From: DATNPH01 sp036703315
GTDB lineage: Bacteria; Cyanobacteriota; Cyanobacteriia; Cyanobacteriales; Coleofasciculaceae
Assembly (NCBI GenBank): GCA_036703315.1
Contig: DATNPH010000050.1
Location: 1 to 53,845, forward strand
Reading direction: 5' to 3'
Length of the DNA stretch: 53,845 nt
Of the stretch, positions 25,668-34,192 are shown one piece after another; position 1 is the first letter of the stretch, and each line of letters opens with the position of its first letter. A program made the translations under genes and the position numbers. The notes under the pieces are model-generated. The model saw only the letters and a list, made by a program, of their open reading frames with translations, was not told the DNA's origin and ran no database searches.

Positions 25668-27917
25668 CTAGTTGTTTACTGGTAGCGTTACGGTAAAGGT
25701 AGTGCCTACTCCAAGTTGGCTATCAACTGTGATTTTGCCATTGTGTATATCTACAGCTTTTTTGACAATTGCCAATCCCAACCCTGTACCCGGAATAGTT
25801 CCTACATTGTCAGCTCGATGAAATGATTCAAACAGTCGTTGTTGGTCTTCTAGAGGAATACCAATACCTTGGTCTTTAATCTTAAAAATCGCCTCTCCAT
25901 CTTGACAATACACTTCAAAATCTATAGTGCTACCTTGATGCGAATATTTCAAAGCATTTGAAAGCAAATTACCTAGAATTTGCCGCAGCAGCTTTTCATC
26001 TATATAAGTAGTAGTATATTGCCCCTGCTTAGCCAAAGTAATAGTGTATTTACTGCCAGCACCCAATCGCACTTCTTCTACCAAATCAATACAGAATTTT
26101 TCCAGATTCAGTGGTATTGGCTTACACTCTAGTTTACCAGCTTCAGCTTTCCCAAGTAACAGGACATCATCTAACAGCTGGGTCATCCGATCAACAGCGG
26201 ATTGAATTCGGTGCAAGTGTTCATTCTTTTTTTCGTTTGTCCAGTTTTGACTGTAAGCTTCTAGTAATTCAGCAGAAAATAATATCGTGCTTAAGGGGGT
26301 ACGAAATTCGTGAGATGTCATGGAGATGAAGCGAGATTTGAGTTCACCTAGTTCTTTTTCTTTTGCTAGTGCTATGTGAATTTCTGCTTCTACCTGTTTA
26401 GCGGAAGTGATGTCACGACAAACGCCAATAAAGCACAAGATATTTCCATTCGTGTCTTTTGAAGCTGAGCCACTGGTTGTATGCCATCTCCAACTGCCAT
26501 CCTTATGCTTTATTTGGTATTCCACTCCGGACTGCTTCTCACCTGTTATAACTATTTTGTGAAAAAATTCTATACAGGCTGGCTGATTCTCTGGATGAAT
26601 AAAATTACTAAAGGGTTTTCCTTCAACCTCTGAAACGTCATGTCCTAAAAGCTCAGTCCAGTTAGGCGCAACGTAGGAGAATATTCCCTCTGTAGTCAGG
26701 GAGTAAATGATGTCATTCGCGTTTTCTACAAAAGTGCGGAATTTTGTTTCGCTCTGGAGTAGTGCTTCCTCAGTTCGTTTGCGCTCGCTGATGTCGCTGA
26801 AGGTACAGATAACCTGCTCCACACTGCCATCGGCTGCAAGCTGCGGATCAGCATTGACTAGCAACCATACCCAATCTTGATCTGTGGGCTTATACACCCC
26901 CATAACCACGTTTCGTACCAATTGGCGAGTCGCAATTGCTTTTTGTACTGGACGGTTCTGGCTGGGAAATGCTGTAGTGTTTTCTTGAATGACTTTCCAC
27001 TGTGATCCAAAAGCACTATCGCTCAATAATTGATGTTCCGTCAAACCCAGCAAAGTAAGAGCCGCCTGATTATGGAGGATAACTTCTGCTTGTGGTCCTA
27101 GTAGTAGCACACCTACCTGCATTTCTCGGATCAGGGTTCGGAAACGCTTTTCACTTTCTTGTAATGCCTGTTCTTTTAAAGCTTGGAACGTTGTTCTCTG
27201 ATCGAATGCTGAGGCAAGTAGAGTCAGGCTCAAAATGATCAGCGTGGTAATCCCAATTGTGGTAGCCAATCGCTGTGCATCTAATATTGGTGACGGAGCT
27301 GTCTCTAAGTGTGGAGTGGGTGTAAAGCTAGCTGCCATCATGCCTGTATAGTGCATACCACTAATTGCAGCTCCCATGAGCATAGCGCTGCCAAGTTTCG
27401 ACCAGTTGATAATTGTGATGGTTTGTTCGCGATGCTTAAAGGTTAGCCACAAGGCAACACAGGAGGCACCGATTGCGATCGCGACTGACACAACTACGAC
27501 AACCAGATTGTATTGGATCGTAGCCTGTAGCTGCATCGCTGCCATTCCCAGATAGTGCATCGAGGCGATCGCCAATCCCATGAAAATGCCACCACTTAGC
27601 AGTTGAAGAGGGTTGAGGATAGGGCGACTGACCCAAAATAGTGCGGCTCCGGATGCAATGATGGCATCTAGTAGGGAAAGCACCATGAGTGGCACATCAT
27701 AGGTAACAGATACGGGTAAGCAAAAAGCTAGCATCCCGATAAAGTGCATCGACCAGATGCCTGTCCCCATCGCGATCGCACCGCTAATTAGCCAACCTGT
27801 ACGGACATACTTGTGGGACGTTGTTACTCGCCCAGCAAGAGCCAGCGCTGTGTAGGAAGCAATTACTGCGATCGCAATTGAGAAAACGACAAGTTGCAGG
27901 TCATAGGTATCAGTCAT
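25668..27917 (-). CDS. MHYT-PAS-PAS membrane sensor histidine kinase
   Basis: ATG 27917 gives 749 residues and starts directly with the first membrane helix. ATG 28028 would add 37 residues that do not belong to the family. The N-terminal MHYT module (about residues 1-240, seven helices) contains its three signature repeats MHFIGM, MHYLGM and MHYTGM. These are proposed to bind copper and sense a diatomic gas or redox state. Two PAS domains follow (about 265-385 and 390-515), then H536 in SHEFRTPLS. The ATPase has DQGIGIP and GTGLGLAIVKK. It lies 134 bases from the REC-kinase in the same orientation, a likely functional partner. Confidence 0.94.
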   Translation of the reverse strand: MTDTYDLQLVVFSIAIAVIASYTALALAGRVTTSHKYVRTGWLISGAIAMGTGIWSMHFIGMLAFCLPVSVTYDVPLMVLSLLDAIIASGAALFWVSRPILNPLQLLSGGIFMGLAIASMHYLGMAAMQLQATIQYNLVVVVVSVAIAIGASCVALWLTFKHREQTITIINWSKLGSAMLMGAAISGMHYTGMMAASFTPTPHLETAPSPILDAQRLATTIGITTLIILSLTLLASAFDQRTTFQALKEQALQESEKRFRTLIREMQVGVLLLGPQAEVILHNQAALTLLGLTEHQLLSDSAFGSQWKVIQENTTAFPSQNRPVQKAIATRQLVRNVVMGVYKPTDQDWVWLLVNADPQLAADGSVEQVICTFSDISERKRTEEALLQSETKFRTFVENANDIIYSLTTEGIFSYVAPNWTELLGHDVSEVEGKPFSNFIHPENQPACIEFFHKIVITGEKQSGVEYQIKHKDGSWRWHTTSGSASKDTNGNILCFIGVCRDITSAKQVEAEIHIALAKEKELGELKSRFISMTSHEFRTPLSTILFSAELLEAYSQNWTNEKKNEHLHRIQSAVDRMTQLLDDVLLLGKAEAGKLECKPIPLNLEKFCIDLVEEVRLGAGSKYTITLAKQGQYTTTYIDEKLLRQILGNLLSNALKYSHQGSTIDFEVYCQDGEAIFKIKDQGIGIPLEDQQRLFESFHRADNVGTIPGTGLGLAIVKKAVDIHNGKITVDSQLGVGTTFTVTLPVNN

Positions 27918-28050
27918 TACTCTTTTTGTATATCTGGTTGGGACAGTCTCCAAGAGAGCATTAATCGACACAAAGATAAGAGAGTAGAACATTCCTAGAT
28001 TTAAGTCACCTAACCTTCTACTAGCCACGCCATCCTAAATGTTTAACTAT

Positions 28051-28113
28051 CTAGTCTGAAATAGAAAATAGAGAGTAGTGAGTGGGGAAGAGAGATTTTC
28101 AGTGCAACGTTCG
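28051..28113 (-). repeat. dispersed repeat, copy 3 of 3 (inverted)
   Basis: On the minus strand this reads CGAACGTTGCACTGAAAATC, then CTCTTCCCCACTCA and a TCTATTTTC segment. It matches the copy at 18281-18365 with a few substitutions and indels, and partly the copy at 5968-6015. Confidence 0.65.
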
Positions 28114-28710
28114 TGTACTTGCATTCATGGGCGTTTAGCTTAACGATTGAAGAACCTATTTTTATCTAACTATTCAGAACTTACGTCACTGCAATTCGGC
28201 TTTTGTTGTTACCATACTTGAAGTTATTAGAAGTGTATGTATTAACGTTACAAAATCTCTAAGGTTTTACAGCCCGTATTCTTACGGATCTTAAATATGA
28301 AGCCTTTTTCAGCCACTGGAAAAATCTACGCAATTCTCATGACTACCTAGCTGCATGGACTGTTTGCCCTGGCTGAAGTACACGAGATTCCGGTAATGGA
28401 ATTGGTTTTACTTGATCTCAATAGTTCTTTTTTGATTCGTCATACCGTCTATTACTGACTATTCATTAGAGGTGGTGCGGTGTGTTCTCTGCGACCTCTT
28501 CTTCAGTGACGGGATAAAACTGCCATACCTTCGGGGATAAAGAGGGGGGCGTTAGTTCTCTGAGAGTATGCCTTAGTAAGGATAGTTACTTACTATTCTG
28601 ATTTTTTACAAGAAATCAGCTTTTGGGAAGACGTAGTTTCTTGCTTTTCCTCTAAATATATAGTTGTGACGAATCTCACACAAGAAGAAGACAAGGGTCA
28701 CTATCACTAA

Positions 28711-28778
28711 CCCCTCTAGCTCACCTTAAAGCAAGAGAATTATCACTCAAAAGAGGGGCTTAGCTCACCTGAAGAGCT
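28711..28778 (+). promoter_or_regulatory. candidate structured leader upstream of the 75-residue gene
   Basis: CCCCTCT at 28711-28717 is complementary to AGAGGGG at 28752-28758. A direct repeat TAGCTCACCT occurs at 28717-28726 and 28761-28770. AGCTC at 28762-28766 can pair with GAGCT at 28774-28778. The element ends 90 bases before the start at 28868. No known riboswitch class is recognised. Confidence 0.35.
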
Positions 28779-28867
28779 GAGTAATATCACGGATACGCTC
28801 AGCGCTTAATCACTCTTGTAACCTGTAAAAAGACTGATAGTAAAAGTGTTGAATTCTAAGCCATCTG

Positions 28868-29095
28868 ATGCTAGTTCAAGTTCGTCTACTACCTGGTGCG
28901 ATCGCCGACTTATTCGCTCAAGTTACCCTGTCTGGTACCGTTACACTGGCTGACCGCTATGGATTGATGGCGGCACTAATGGAAGATTCACTGACTGAAG
29001 ATGAGAGAGCTGCTATTGATAGGTTGCTGCGTGCTATTCGCAGGGGACGTATGAAGGTAGTGAATGAAATCTCGGCGATCGCCTTATACGAATGA
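28868..29095 (+). CDS. small soluble protein, unknown function
   Basis: This 75-residue protein is helix-rich with a hydrophobic first half (LVQVRLLPGAIADLFAQV). A basic region follows (LTEDERAAIDRLLRAIRRGR) and then VVNEISAIALYE. There is no signal peptide, cysteine cluster or recognised domain. The amino acid balance looks like a real small cyanobacterial protein, but no clear ribosome binding site precedes ATG 28868. It is convergent with the hydrolase gene 51 bases away, and its leader contains the inverted/direct repeats at 28711-28778. Confidence 0.6.
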   Translation: MLVQVRLLPGAIADLFAQVTLSGTVTLADRYGLMAALMEDSLTEDERAAIDRLLRAIRRGRMKVVNEISAIALYE

Positions 29096-29146
29096 GCGAT
29101 CGCCTTACTGGATAATTTCATCCAAATCCGAATAGGAAAACGTCCC

Positions 29147-30190
29147 TCAGCAACCATTAGACTCCTTGAGCTGACCTTCACAAAATTCTAGGAGTCGATT
29201 CAAAGCCCAAAACTCATCTTCCTGATTACTTGCTGTACTAATGTGAGCAACATGACCCCCCTGAGGCGTCAAAATTAATTGAGCGTAAGGATTACAGCTA
29301 GTTCGCTGTTCGAGTTCTGGAAGTAGCTCTGGGTCAAACATTGGGTCATCCGCTGCATAAATGACCAAATAAGGCAGAGCGAGGGTATCGAGCAGGTAAA
29401 GTGCACTGGTTTTTTGATAGTAATCCGTGACGCTAGCAAACCCGTAGTAATCAATCACCATATATTCGTCAAAAGTACGAATCGAGTTGACGCGTTCCAC
29501 AGCACCCGGTTTAATAGCTTCAGGAAAGCGTTCTAAGCGTTTCTCGGCTTCCATTCGTAGCTGACGAGCCAAAGTCTGCTCAATTACTCGTCCAATGGAT
29601 GTCGAAAGCAAATAGTCTAGGGAGCGATTCGATTCTAGACTTGGAGCGAGGACTGCTCCACAGCGCACGAGAGAACACTTTTGTTCAACGGCTGCCTTAA
29701 GTCCCCATAGCGTCAACTGTCCTCCCAAAGAAAAGCCTACTAGTGCTACAGGTTCCGGGCAACCCATCTCTACTAGCTGCGCTGCCATCTGTAGTTGGTC
29801 TTCTCCTTCCCGCCAACCGTCAGAAGAGGGTACCGACGAGAGTTCTGCTGTTCGTCCGTGACCTCGCCAATCATAAATCATTACTGCCCAACCACGACTG
29901 TAGGCTTTGCGGGCAAGGGTTTGGGCGTACCAGGCAGTTTTTGCCTCTCCTGTGATGCCGTAAGTAATGATCAAGGTAGCTTTAGCGTTAGTAGGGCAAC
30001 TCCACATCCCCCATATCGGTACGCCATCAGCACCAGTAAACACCTGTTCTTGCCAGGGAATCAGGGGCAAGTGGGATAGCCATGGGACTCTCTCACCCCA
30101 CCAATTCCAAGTTGTTCCATACCAGAAGCTTGAGGCAACAGTCTGGAATAAACCATCACTCAGGTACCAGGGCGCTTGGTAGTTTAGCAT
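29147..30190 (-). CDS. alpha/beta hydrolase, YheT/EMB8-like
   Basis: This 347-residue protein belongs to the AB-hydrolase group typified by YheT and plant EMB8. The nucleophile elbow is GFSLGGQ, the acid is in YAADDPMFDP and the histidine is in PQGGHVAH, so the catalytic triad is complete. An oxyanion/cap region with YDWRGHGRT precedes it. The likely role is hydrolysis of an ester or thioester; the substrate is unknown. There is no signal peptide, so a cytosolic or membrane-peripheral location is expected. The start lies 35 bases from the divergent, doubtful ORF at 30226. Confidence 0.9.
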   Translation of the reverse strand: MLNYQAPWYLSDGLFQTVASSFWYGTTWNWWGERVPWLSHLPLIPWQEQVFTGADGVPIWGMWSCPTNAKATLIITYGITGEAKTAWYAQTLARKAYSRGWAVMIYDWRGHGRTAELSSVPSSDGWREGEDQLQMAAQLVEMGCPEPVALVGFSLGGQLTLWGLKAAVEQKCSLVRCGAVLAPSLESNRSLDYLLSTSIGRVIEQTLARQLRMEAEKRLERFPEAIKPGAVERVNSIRTFDEYMVIDYYGFASVTDYYQKTSALYLLDTLALPYLVIYAADDPMFDPELLPELEQRTSCNPYAQLILTPQGGHVAHISTASNQEDEFWALNRLLEFCEGQLKESNGC

Positions 30191-30225
30191 CAGGTTTCCA
30201 AATAAGGTGAAGGAAAAGCATTGAG

Positions 30226-30564
30226 ATGGCAGCTTCTTTCGAGAATATATCTTTAGGCAGATGGAGTTTGTCAGAGATTGTCAGTACCCACAAAGGTCTT
30301 AAAGTTATAATTTTATCCAAAAATATTGAGAAATGTAACGAATATTACGATTTGTTAAAATTATTTGTTGTATCTTCTAATATGGAATTAGAAAGCTTTC
30401 TAGTTAAATTTAAAAACCGCCAGCCACTGTATTCATATATATGGCTGGTACATAATAAACTTGACCCAGGCCGACTAGACCTGGGTATCATATTTGGCAG
30501 AGCGATAGATAGAATTTTTTTCTGCAAAGCAGCGATAGCGATCGCTCCTAAGAGAGAACTTTAG
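30226..30564 (+). CDS. doubtful 112-residue ORF
   Basis: An ATG-initiated frame encodes a peptide with no recognised domain. Its first half (SLSEIVSTHKGLKVIILSKN, ELESFLVKFKNRQP) could be protein-like. The last part runs through a hairpin (ACCCAGG at 30464-30470 with CCTGGGT at 30480-30486) and an HIP1-rich stretch, and looks noncoding. It overlaps the end of the PfkB gene by four bases. It may be a remnant or chance frame. Confidence 0.3.
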   Translation: MAASFENISLGRWSLSEIVSTHKGLKVIILSKNIEKCNEYYDLLKLFVVSSNMELESFLVKFKNRQPLYSYIWLVHNKLDPGRLDLGIIFGRAIDRIFFCKAAIAIAPKREL

Positions 30565-31445
30565 ATACTAAGAGACTCCTGATCCGAAGTGGGTTGCATC
30601 CATCGTCGTGTGCCAAAAAATTCACAGGAATAAGAGGCAATTTTTATCGCGGCTGCCAAGGCATCAGTAAAATTGTTTTGCAAGATGTAGTGGCAGAAGG
30701 CACCGTGAAAAATGTCACCAGCCCCCATCGTATCAACAGCGTTAATTTGGGGTATTAGTATTTGACCTGCCTCACCACGGCAGAGGTATTGAATTGGTTT
30801 TTCGCCTTGAGTAATGGCAATGTGAGGAATACCGATGGCGGCAAGATAAGCAATAACGTCTTTTGTACTACTACAACCTGGCGGATAAAAATTAGCTGAG
30901 CAAATGGCGTAATCAACGAAGGGCAAGATTTTTTCGAATCCGGGCTTCCAGCTACCGCCATCAATAATAACTGGGATAGTATTGTTTTTTGCTAACTGGG
31001 CGATCGCATACCCAACCCTCATTTGATGACCATCAATCAGGACTAAATCTATCCCAGAGGCAAGATCAGCCGACAGTTGCTCACTACTGACTTGGATTTT
31101 AGCAGCATTGAGTGAAATCACGGCGCGATCGCCTGTTGCTTGAGTAACGATTATGGAAGAAACTGGTGGTGGCTCGGTAGAAGAGGGATTGAGGTCTGCG
31201 ATCGCTACCCCATGACTTTCTAAATCACCTCGAATTAGGTGCGTAATTGGATGAGTACCAACGACGCCCATAATTTTTGCTTGATTACCTAGGTAACTAA
31301 ATGTTACGGCTGCATTTGTTGCTGGACCACCAGCCGCGACAGTGTAGTCAGAAGCAACAACTTTTTGGTTATTGCCTGGAAGCTCGGCGGATAGGTAAAC
31401 TAGGTCTAAAGTAACCATTCCAACAAAAAGCCCGTTTCTCGCCAT
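30561..31445 (-). CDS. PfkB-family carbohydrate/nucleoside kinase
   Basis: This is a 294-residue ribokinase-type sugar kinase. The N-terminal AAGGPATNAAVT and the C-terminal anion-hole/catalytic block VDTMGAGDIFHGAF, with its catalytic Asp, are both present. They bracket the nucleotide-binding ITQGEKPIQYL segment. The substrate (ribose, fructose, adenosine or another) cannot be told from the sequence. ATG 31445 is preferred over TTG 31457 because GGAG at the TTG position acts as its ribosome binding site. No sugar transporter or regulator is adjacent. Confidence 0.92.
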   Translation of the reverse strand: MARNGLFVGMVTLDLVYLSAELPGNNQKVVASDYTVAAGGPATNAAVTFSYLGNQAKIMGVVGTHPITHLIRGDLESHGVAIADLNPSSTEPPPVSSIIVTQATGDRAVISLNAAKIQVSSEQLSADLASGIDLVLIDGHQMRVGYAIAQLAKNNTIPVIIDGGSWKPGFEKILPFVDYAICSANFYPPGCSSTKDVIAYLAAIGIPHIAITQGEKPIQYLCRGEAGQILIPQINAVDTMGAGDIFHGAFCHYILQNNFTDALAAAIKIASYSCEFFGTRRWMQPTSDQESLSI

Positions 31446-31644
31446 TTGACTCTCCAATTCAGTCTGACCTGTTGCCTGTAGATCTCAACAGAAGAATTCA
31501 GAGCATACTATTGTCCGCTTAGGTTTAATCCCCGCTCCAACAAGTATGTGGCAATTGTCAGTGGTCAGTAGAACATAATTATTAGGTAAATCAATAACTG
31601 AACAAAACTATACAACTGATAACCAGCCAACGGAACATAGTGGA

Positions 31645-32697
31645 GTGAGCGTACAACTGACAACTGACACCAAAGCCCACCAGCTTCAACCAGGGGATAA
31701 GCTTACCGATTGTGGTTTTCCCTTAAGTGTTGCGCCGATGATGGATCGTACCGATCGCCATTTTCGTTATTTTATGCGGCAGATAACGCGCCGCACCCTG
31801 CTCTACACCGAGATGGTAACTAGCGCAGCGATTCTCCATGGCGATCGCGAACACTTGCTTGGCTTTTCTCCCGAAGAGAAACCGCTTGCCCTGCAAGTCG
31901 GTGGTGACAATCCCAGAGAACTAGCCGAATGTGCACGCATTGCAGAAGCTATGGGCTACGACGAGATTAACCTCAACGTTGGTTGCCCCAGCAGTCGGGT
32001 GCAAGATGGAAATTTCGGTGCTTGTTTGATGGCTCAGCCTGAGCGGGTTGCACGCGCTGTGGAAGCTATGATCAACGTGGTCAACCTCCCTGTAACAGTC
32101 AAGCACCGCATCGGCATTGATGAGCGCGATCGCTACGAGGATATGGCAGAGTTTGTTCGCACTGTCTCTGAAGTCGGCTGTAAGCGCTTTACGGTACACG
32201 CACGCAAAGCTTGGCTCAAGGGTTTAAGTCCCAAAGATAATCGTAATATTCCCCCCCTCCGTTACCACGACGTGCATCGTCTGAAGCAGGAATTCCCCCA
32301 TCTGTTCATTGAGATTAATGGCGGATTCGCTAGCTTAGACCAGGTGCGGGAACAGCTTAAACTCGTCGATGCCGTGATGATCGGGCGTGCGGCTTACGAC
32401 AATCCTTACCTGTTGGCAACAGCTGATTATGATATTTACAGTGAGGCTATAACACCCCCAACTCGTCACGAGGTTGCCCAAGCCATGCTTCCCTATATCG
32501 ATTACTGGGCGGCAAAAGGTCTCAAGCTCAATAAAATCAGCCGGCATATGCTTCAGTTGTTTGCAGGGCAATCTGGCAGCAAAGCCTGGAAGCGGTACCT
32601 TACTGAAAACTCTTATCTACCTGGGGCTGGTTCTGACATTGTTCGCGAAGCCTTAGCGCAAGTATCCAAACCATTAGCTTCGCTGAGCTTAAGCTGA
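31645..32697 (+). CDS. dusA: tRNA-dihydrouridine(20/20a) synthase DusA
   Basis: This 350-residue flavoenzyme reduces U20/U20a in the tRNA D-loop using FMN and NADPH. The opening SVAPMMDRTDRHFRYFMRQ, with the early TEMVTS, and the QVGGDNPRELAECA block are typical of DusA. The active-site cysteine lies in LNVGCPSSRVQDGNFGACLM, which is specific to the DusA branch. KHRIGID and FTVHARKAWLKGLSPK follow, and VMIGRAAYDNPYL closes the barrel. The start is a GTG at 31645 with GGAA-type purines upstream. It is a housekeeping gene, divergent from the PfkB gene. Confidence 0.96.
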   Translation: MSVQLTTDTKAHQLQPGDKLTDCGFPLSVAPMMDRTDRHFRYFMRQITRRTLLYTEMVTSAAILHGDREHLLGFSPEEKPLALQVGGDNPRELAECARIAEAMGYDEINLNVGCPSSRVQDGNFGACLMAQPERVARAVEAMINVVNLPVTVKHRIGIDERDRYEDMAEFVRTVSEVGCKRFTVHARKAWLKGLSPKDNRNIPPLRYHDVHRLKQEFPHLFIEINGGFASLDQVREQLKLVDAVMIGRAAYDNPYLLATADYDIYSEAITPPTRHEVAQAMLPYIDYWAAKGLKLNKISRHMLQLFAGQSGSKAWKRYLTENSYLPGAGSDIVREALAQVSKPLASLSLS

Positions 32698-32753
32698 TAA
32701 ATTCAAAGGGATGATGATGTACATTAACATCCGTTGATGTTTGCTGTATCTCA

Positions 32754-33293
32754 ATGCAAAAAAAAACCCACTTGATTAGTAAAATCCTTGCCAGTACACT
32801 ACTGTTTCTAGCTTTGGCTCCCCAAGGCAGGCAAAATGCCCAAGAGGCTCCGGCACCGCTCTCTCAGTTTCTCCTTAGACGCCCGTGTGTTAGTACAGGA
32901 ATCGGCAACTGGACTCGTCGGACTGAAGATGTTTCTGTAGGCAAAGCTGTTTACAGGTCAAGGTTATTTATGGGTCCAGGCAATGCCTTCGCGGCAATGA
33001 CCTGTAAACTTCAGCCTAATGAGGCAGCCGTAATCTTTCAAAAGCTACGGCTAGGGTTTGGGATGCGCGATAACGACCAGGGTAGTCCGGGTGCTATTGT
33101 TAATGTTTATTTAGATGGGGTAAAGGCTCAGTCTCAGACAGTTTCTCCAGGAAAACCAGCGACGGTATCCTTGGATGTCACCAGTACCAACAACGTTTCT
33201 ATAGAAACTATCTGTTTGAGCCAATCCCAATATTGCGATCGCGTTTATTTCTGGGATGCAAACCTTGAATACCCACCTCTTCTAATACAGTAG
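32754..33293 (+). CDS. exported protein, possible NPCBM-like carbohydrate-binding fold
   Basis: This is a 179-residue protein with a signal peptide (KKTHLISKILASTLLFLALAP) and a mature domain with three or four cysteines. The segment IVNVYLDGVKAQSQTVSPGK, followed by SLDVTSTNNVSIETICL and ending in VYFWDANLEYP, resembles the strand pattern of NPCBM/galactose-binding-type modules. That assignment is an inference from pattern only. It begins 57 bases after dusA and is followed by an intrinsic terminator, so it may be read through from dusA or have its own promoter. Confidence 0.75.
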   Translation: MQKKTHLISKILASTLLFLALAPQGRQNAQEAPAPLSQFLLRRPCVSTGIGNWTRRTEDVSVGKAVYRSRLFMGPGNAFAAMTCKLQPNEAAVIFQKLRLGFGMRDNDQGSPGAIVNVYLDGVKAQSQTVSPGKPATVSLDVTSTNNVSIETICLSQSQYCDRVYFWDANLEYPPLLIQ

Positions 33294-33306
33294 AAGCAAT
33301 CAACAA

Positions 33307-33376
33307 AAGGCGGCGAGGAATCATGTCCATCTTAAGGGTGGGGAGGAATCACCATCGCTGCCTTATTCATTTTTTA
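33307..33376 (+). terminator. intrinsic terminator after the exported protein gene
   Basis: AAGGCGGCGA at 33307-33316 pairs with TCGCTGCCTT at 33355-33364 (one G-U pair) and is followed by ATTCATTTTTTAT. It starts 14 bases after the stop codon at 33293. The loop contains two copies of GAGGAATCA. Confidence 0.75.
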
Positions 33377-33739
33377 TAGTTGATTGTTCATTGCAGCATG
33401 AACCAGAACAATCAACCATGAAGGTTCCTTCCTCAAGCTTTATTTCCCTCCAGACAGTTTGTCCCGTTCGCTGAAATATACCTGTTACCTTAGCCGTGAA
33501 TATACTTGAATTTTTTTGCGAATCATAATAAGAGTGGATATCGCCCCAATTCCATTTGGCATGTTGACTGGCGGGGTGGTCATCCCGTCAGAGCGATCAC
33601 TCAAACTTCATCTTTCATTGCAAGATTTTCACAGCTACTTTACCCATTGCATCTAGAGCAGAAACTATCTTTGTAAGGTGCACTTGTGTTCATGTACGCC
33701 AATTCCACATTCTAGCGAGATGGATTTGAGGATGAAGCT
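33377..33739. other. gene-free stretch upstream of a 64-residue gene
   Basis: About 360 bases without a coding frame. A T7 run lies near 33512-33518. GAGGATG just before ATG 33740 is a good ribosome binding site for the next gene. No repeat or RNA family was recognised. Confidence 0.45.
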
Positions 33740-33934
33740 ATGATCAATCCAACCAAAACACTAGCATCAGGACCGACACCTAACGGCGGGGCTTACGCGA
33801 TCGCTTACTGGCAAGACAGGCAGGGAAACCCCACTACCCTAGATAAGGCTCTAAAGGTGAAAGTTGTGGAGTTTGATGCTAATGATCGAGCGATCTGTCT
33901 GACTTATGCAGATGCTTGTAGCTACGTGAATTAA
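33740..33934 (+). CDS. small conserved-type protein, unknown function
   Basis: This is a 64-residue soluble protein starting MINPTKTLASGPTPNGGAY. A segment with YWQDRQGNPTTLDKALKVKV and an acidic VEFDANDRAI stretch follow. The strong purine-rich site GAGGATG lies about ten bases upstream of ATG 33740. The pattern of a beta-rich miniature domain recurs in cyanobacterial small proteins, but I know no function. A 9-bp hairpin follows at 34006-34028. Confidence 0.7.
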   Translation: MINPTKTLASGPTPNGGAYAIAYWQDRQGNPTTLDKALKVKVVEFDANDRAICLTYADACSYVN

Positions 33935-34005
33935 GCTCGAGTGGCATAAGTGGCATAGCCCTAGGAGATAACTAAGCAACTCAAAAGTCTTAGACCGCGC
34001 TTCCT

Positions 34006-34028
34006 GTGCCCCAATTCATTTGGGGCAC
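34006..34028. repeat. 9-bp hairpin without T-run
   Basis: GTGCCCCAA and its complement TTGGGGCAC flank a five-base loop. It lies between the 3' ends of the 64-residue gene and the convergent glycosidase gene. No T-run follows on either strand, so it is a weak terminator candidate. Confidence 0.6.
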
Positions 34029-34192
34029 CCAGCGTCGGTCAAAAGTCAAAAGGGGGAAAAGCCGTGTTGATAAGACTTTTGGCAAGCCACTTCATGCAAG
34101 TTAAATGTGGAGCCGCTTACTACTGCTATGTCACAACAATTCAATGAGAGCAAGAGGTTTATAGATATTAAATTCTTCCAAACTTGCAGATT

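Larger units (their letters stand above)
27918..28867. other. 950-base divergent intergenic region
   Basis: The region lies between the MHYT kinase start and the small gene at 28868, which point away from each other, so it holds both promoters. It contains the third copy of a dispersed repeat (28051-28113) and a structured segment at 28711-28778. I see no coding frame with credible composition. The unusual length leaves room for a noncoding RNA. Confidence 0.5.

Noticed and set aside
28290..28340. GCCACTGG as part of a cobalamin riboswitch
   Set aside because: The other conserved cobalamin riboswitch boxes are absent around it, and the adjacent genes have no link to cobalamin.
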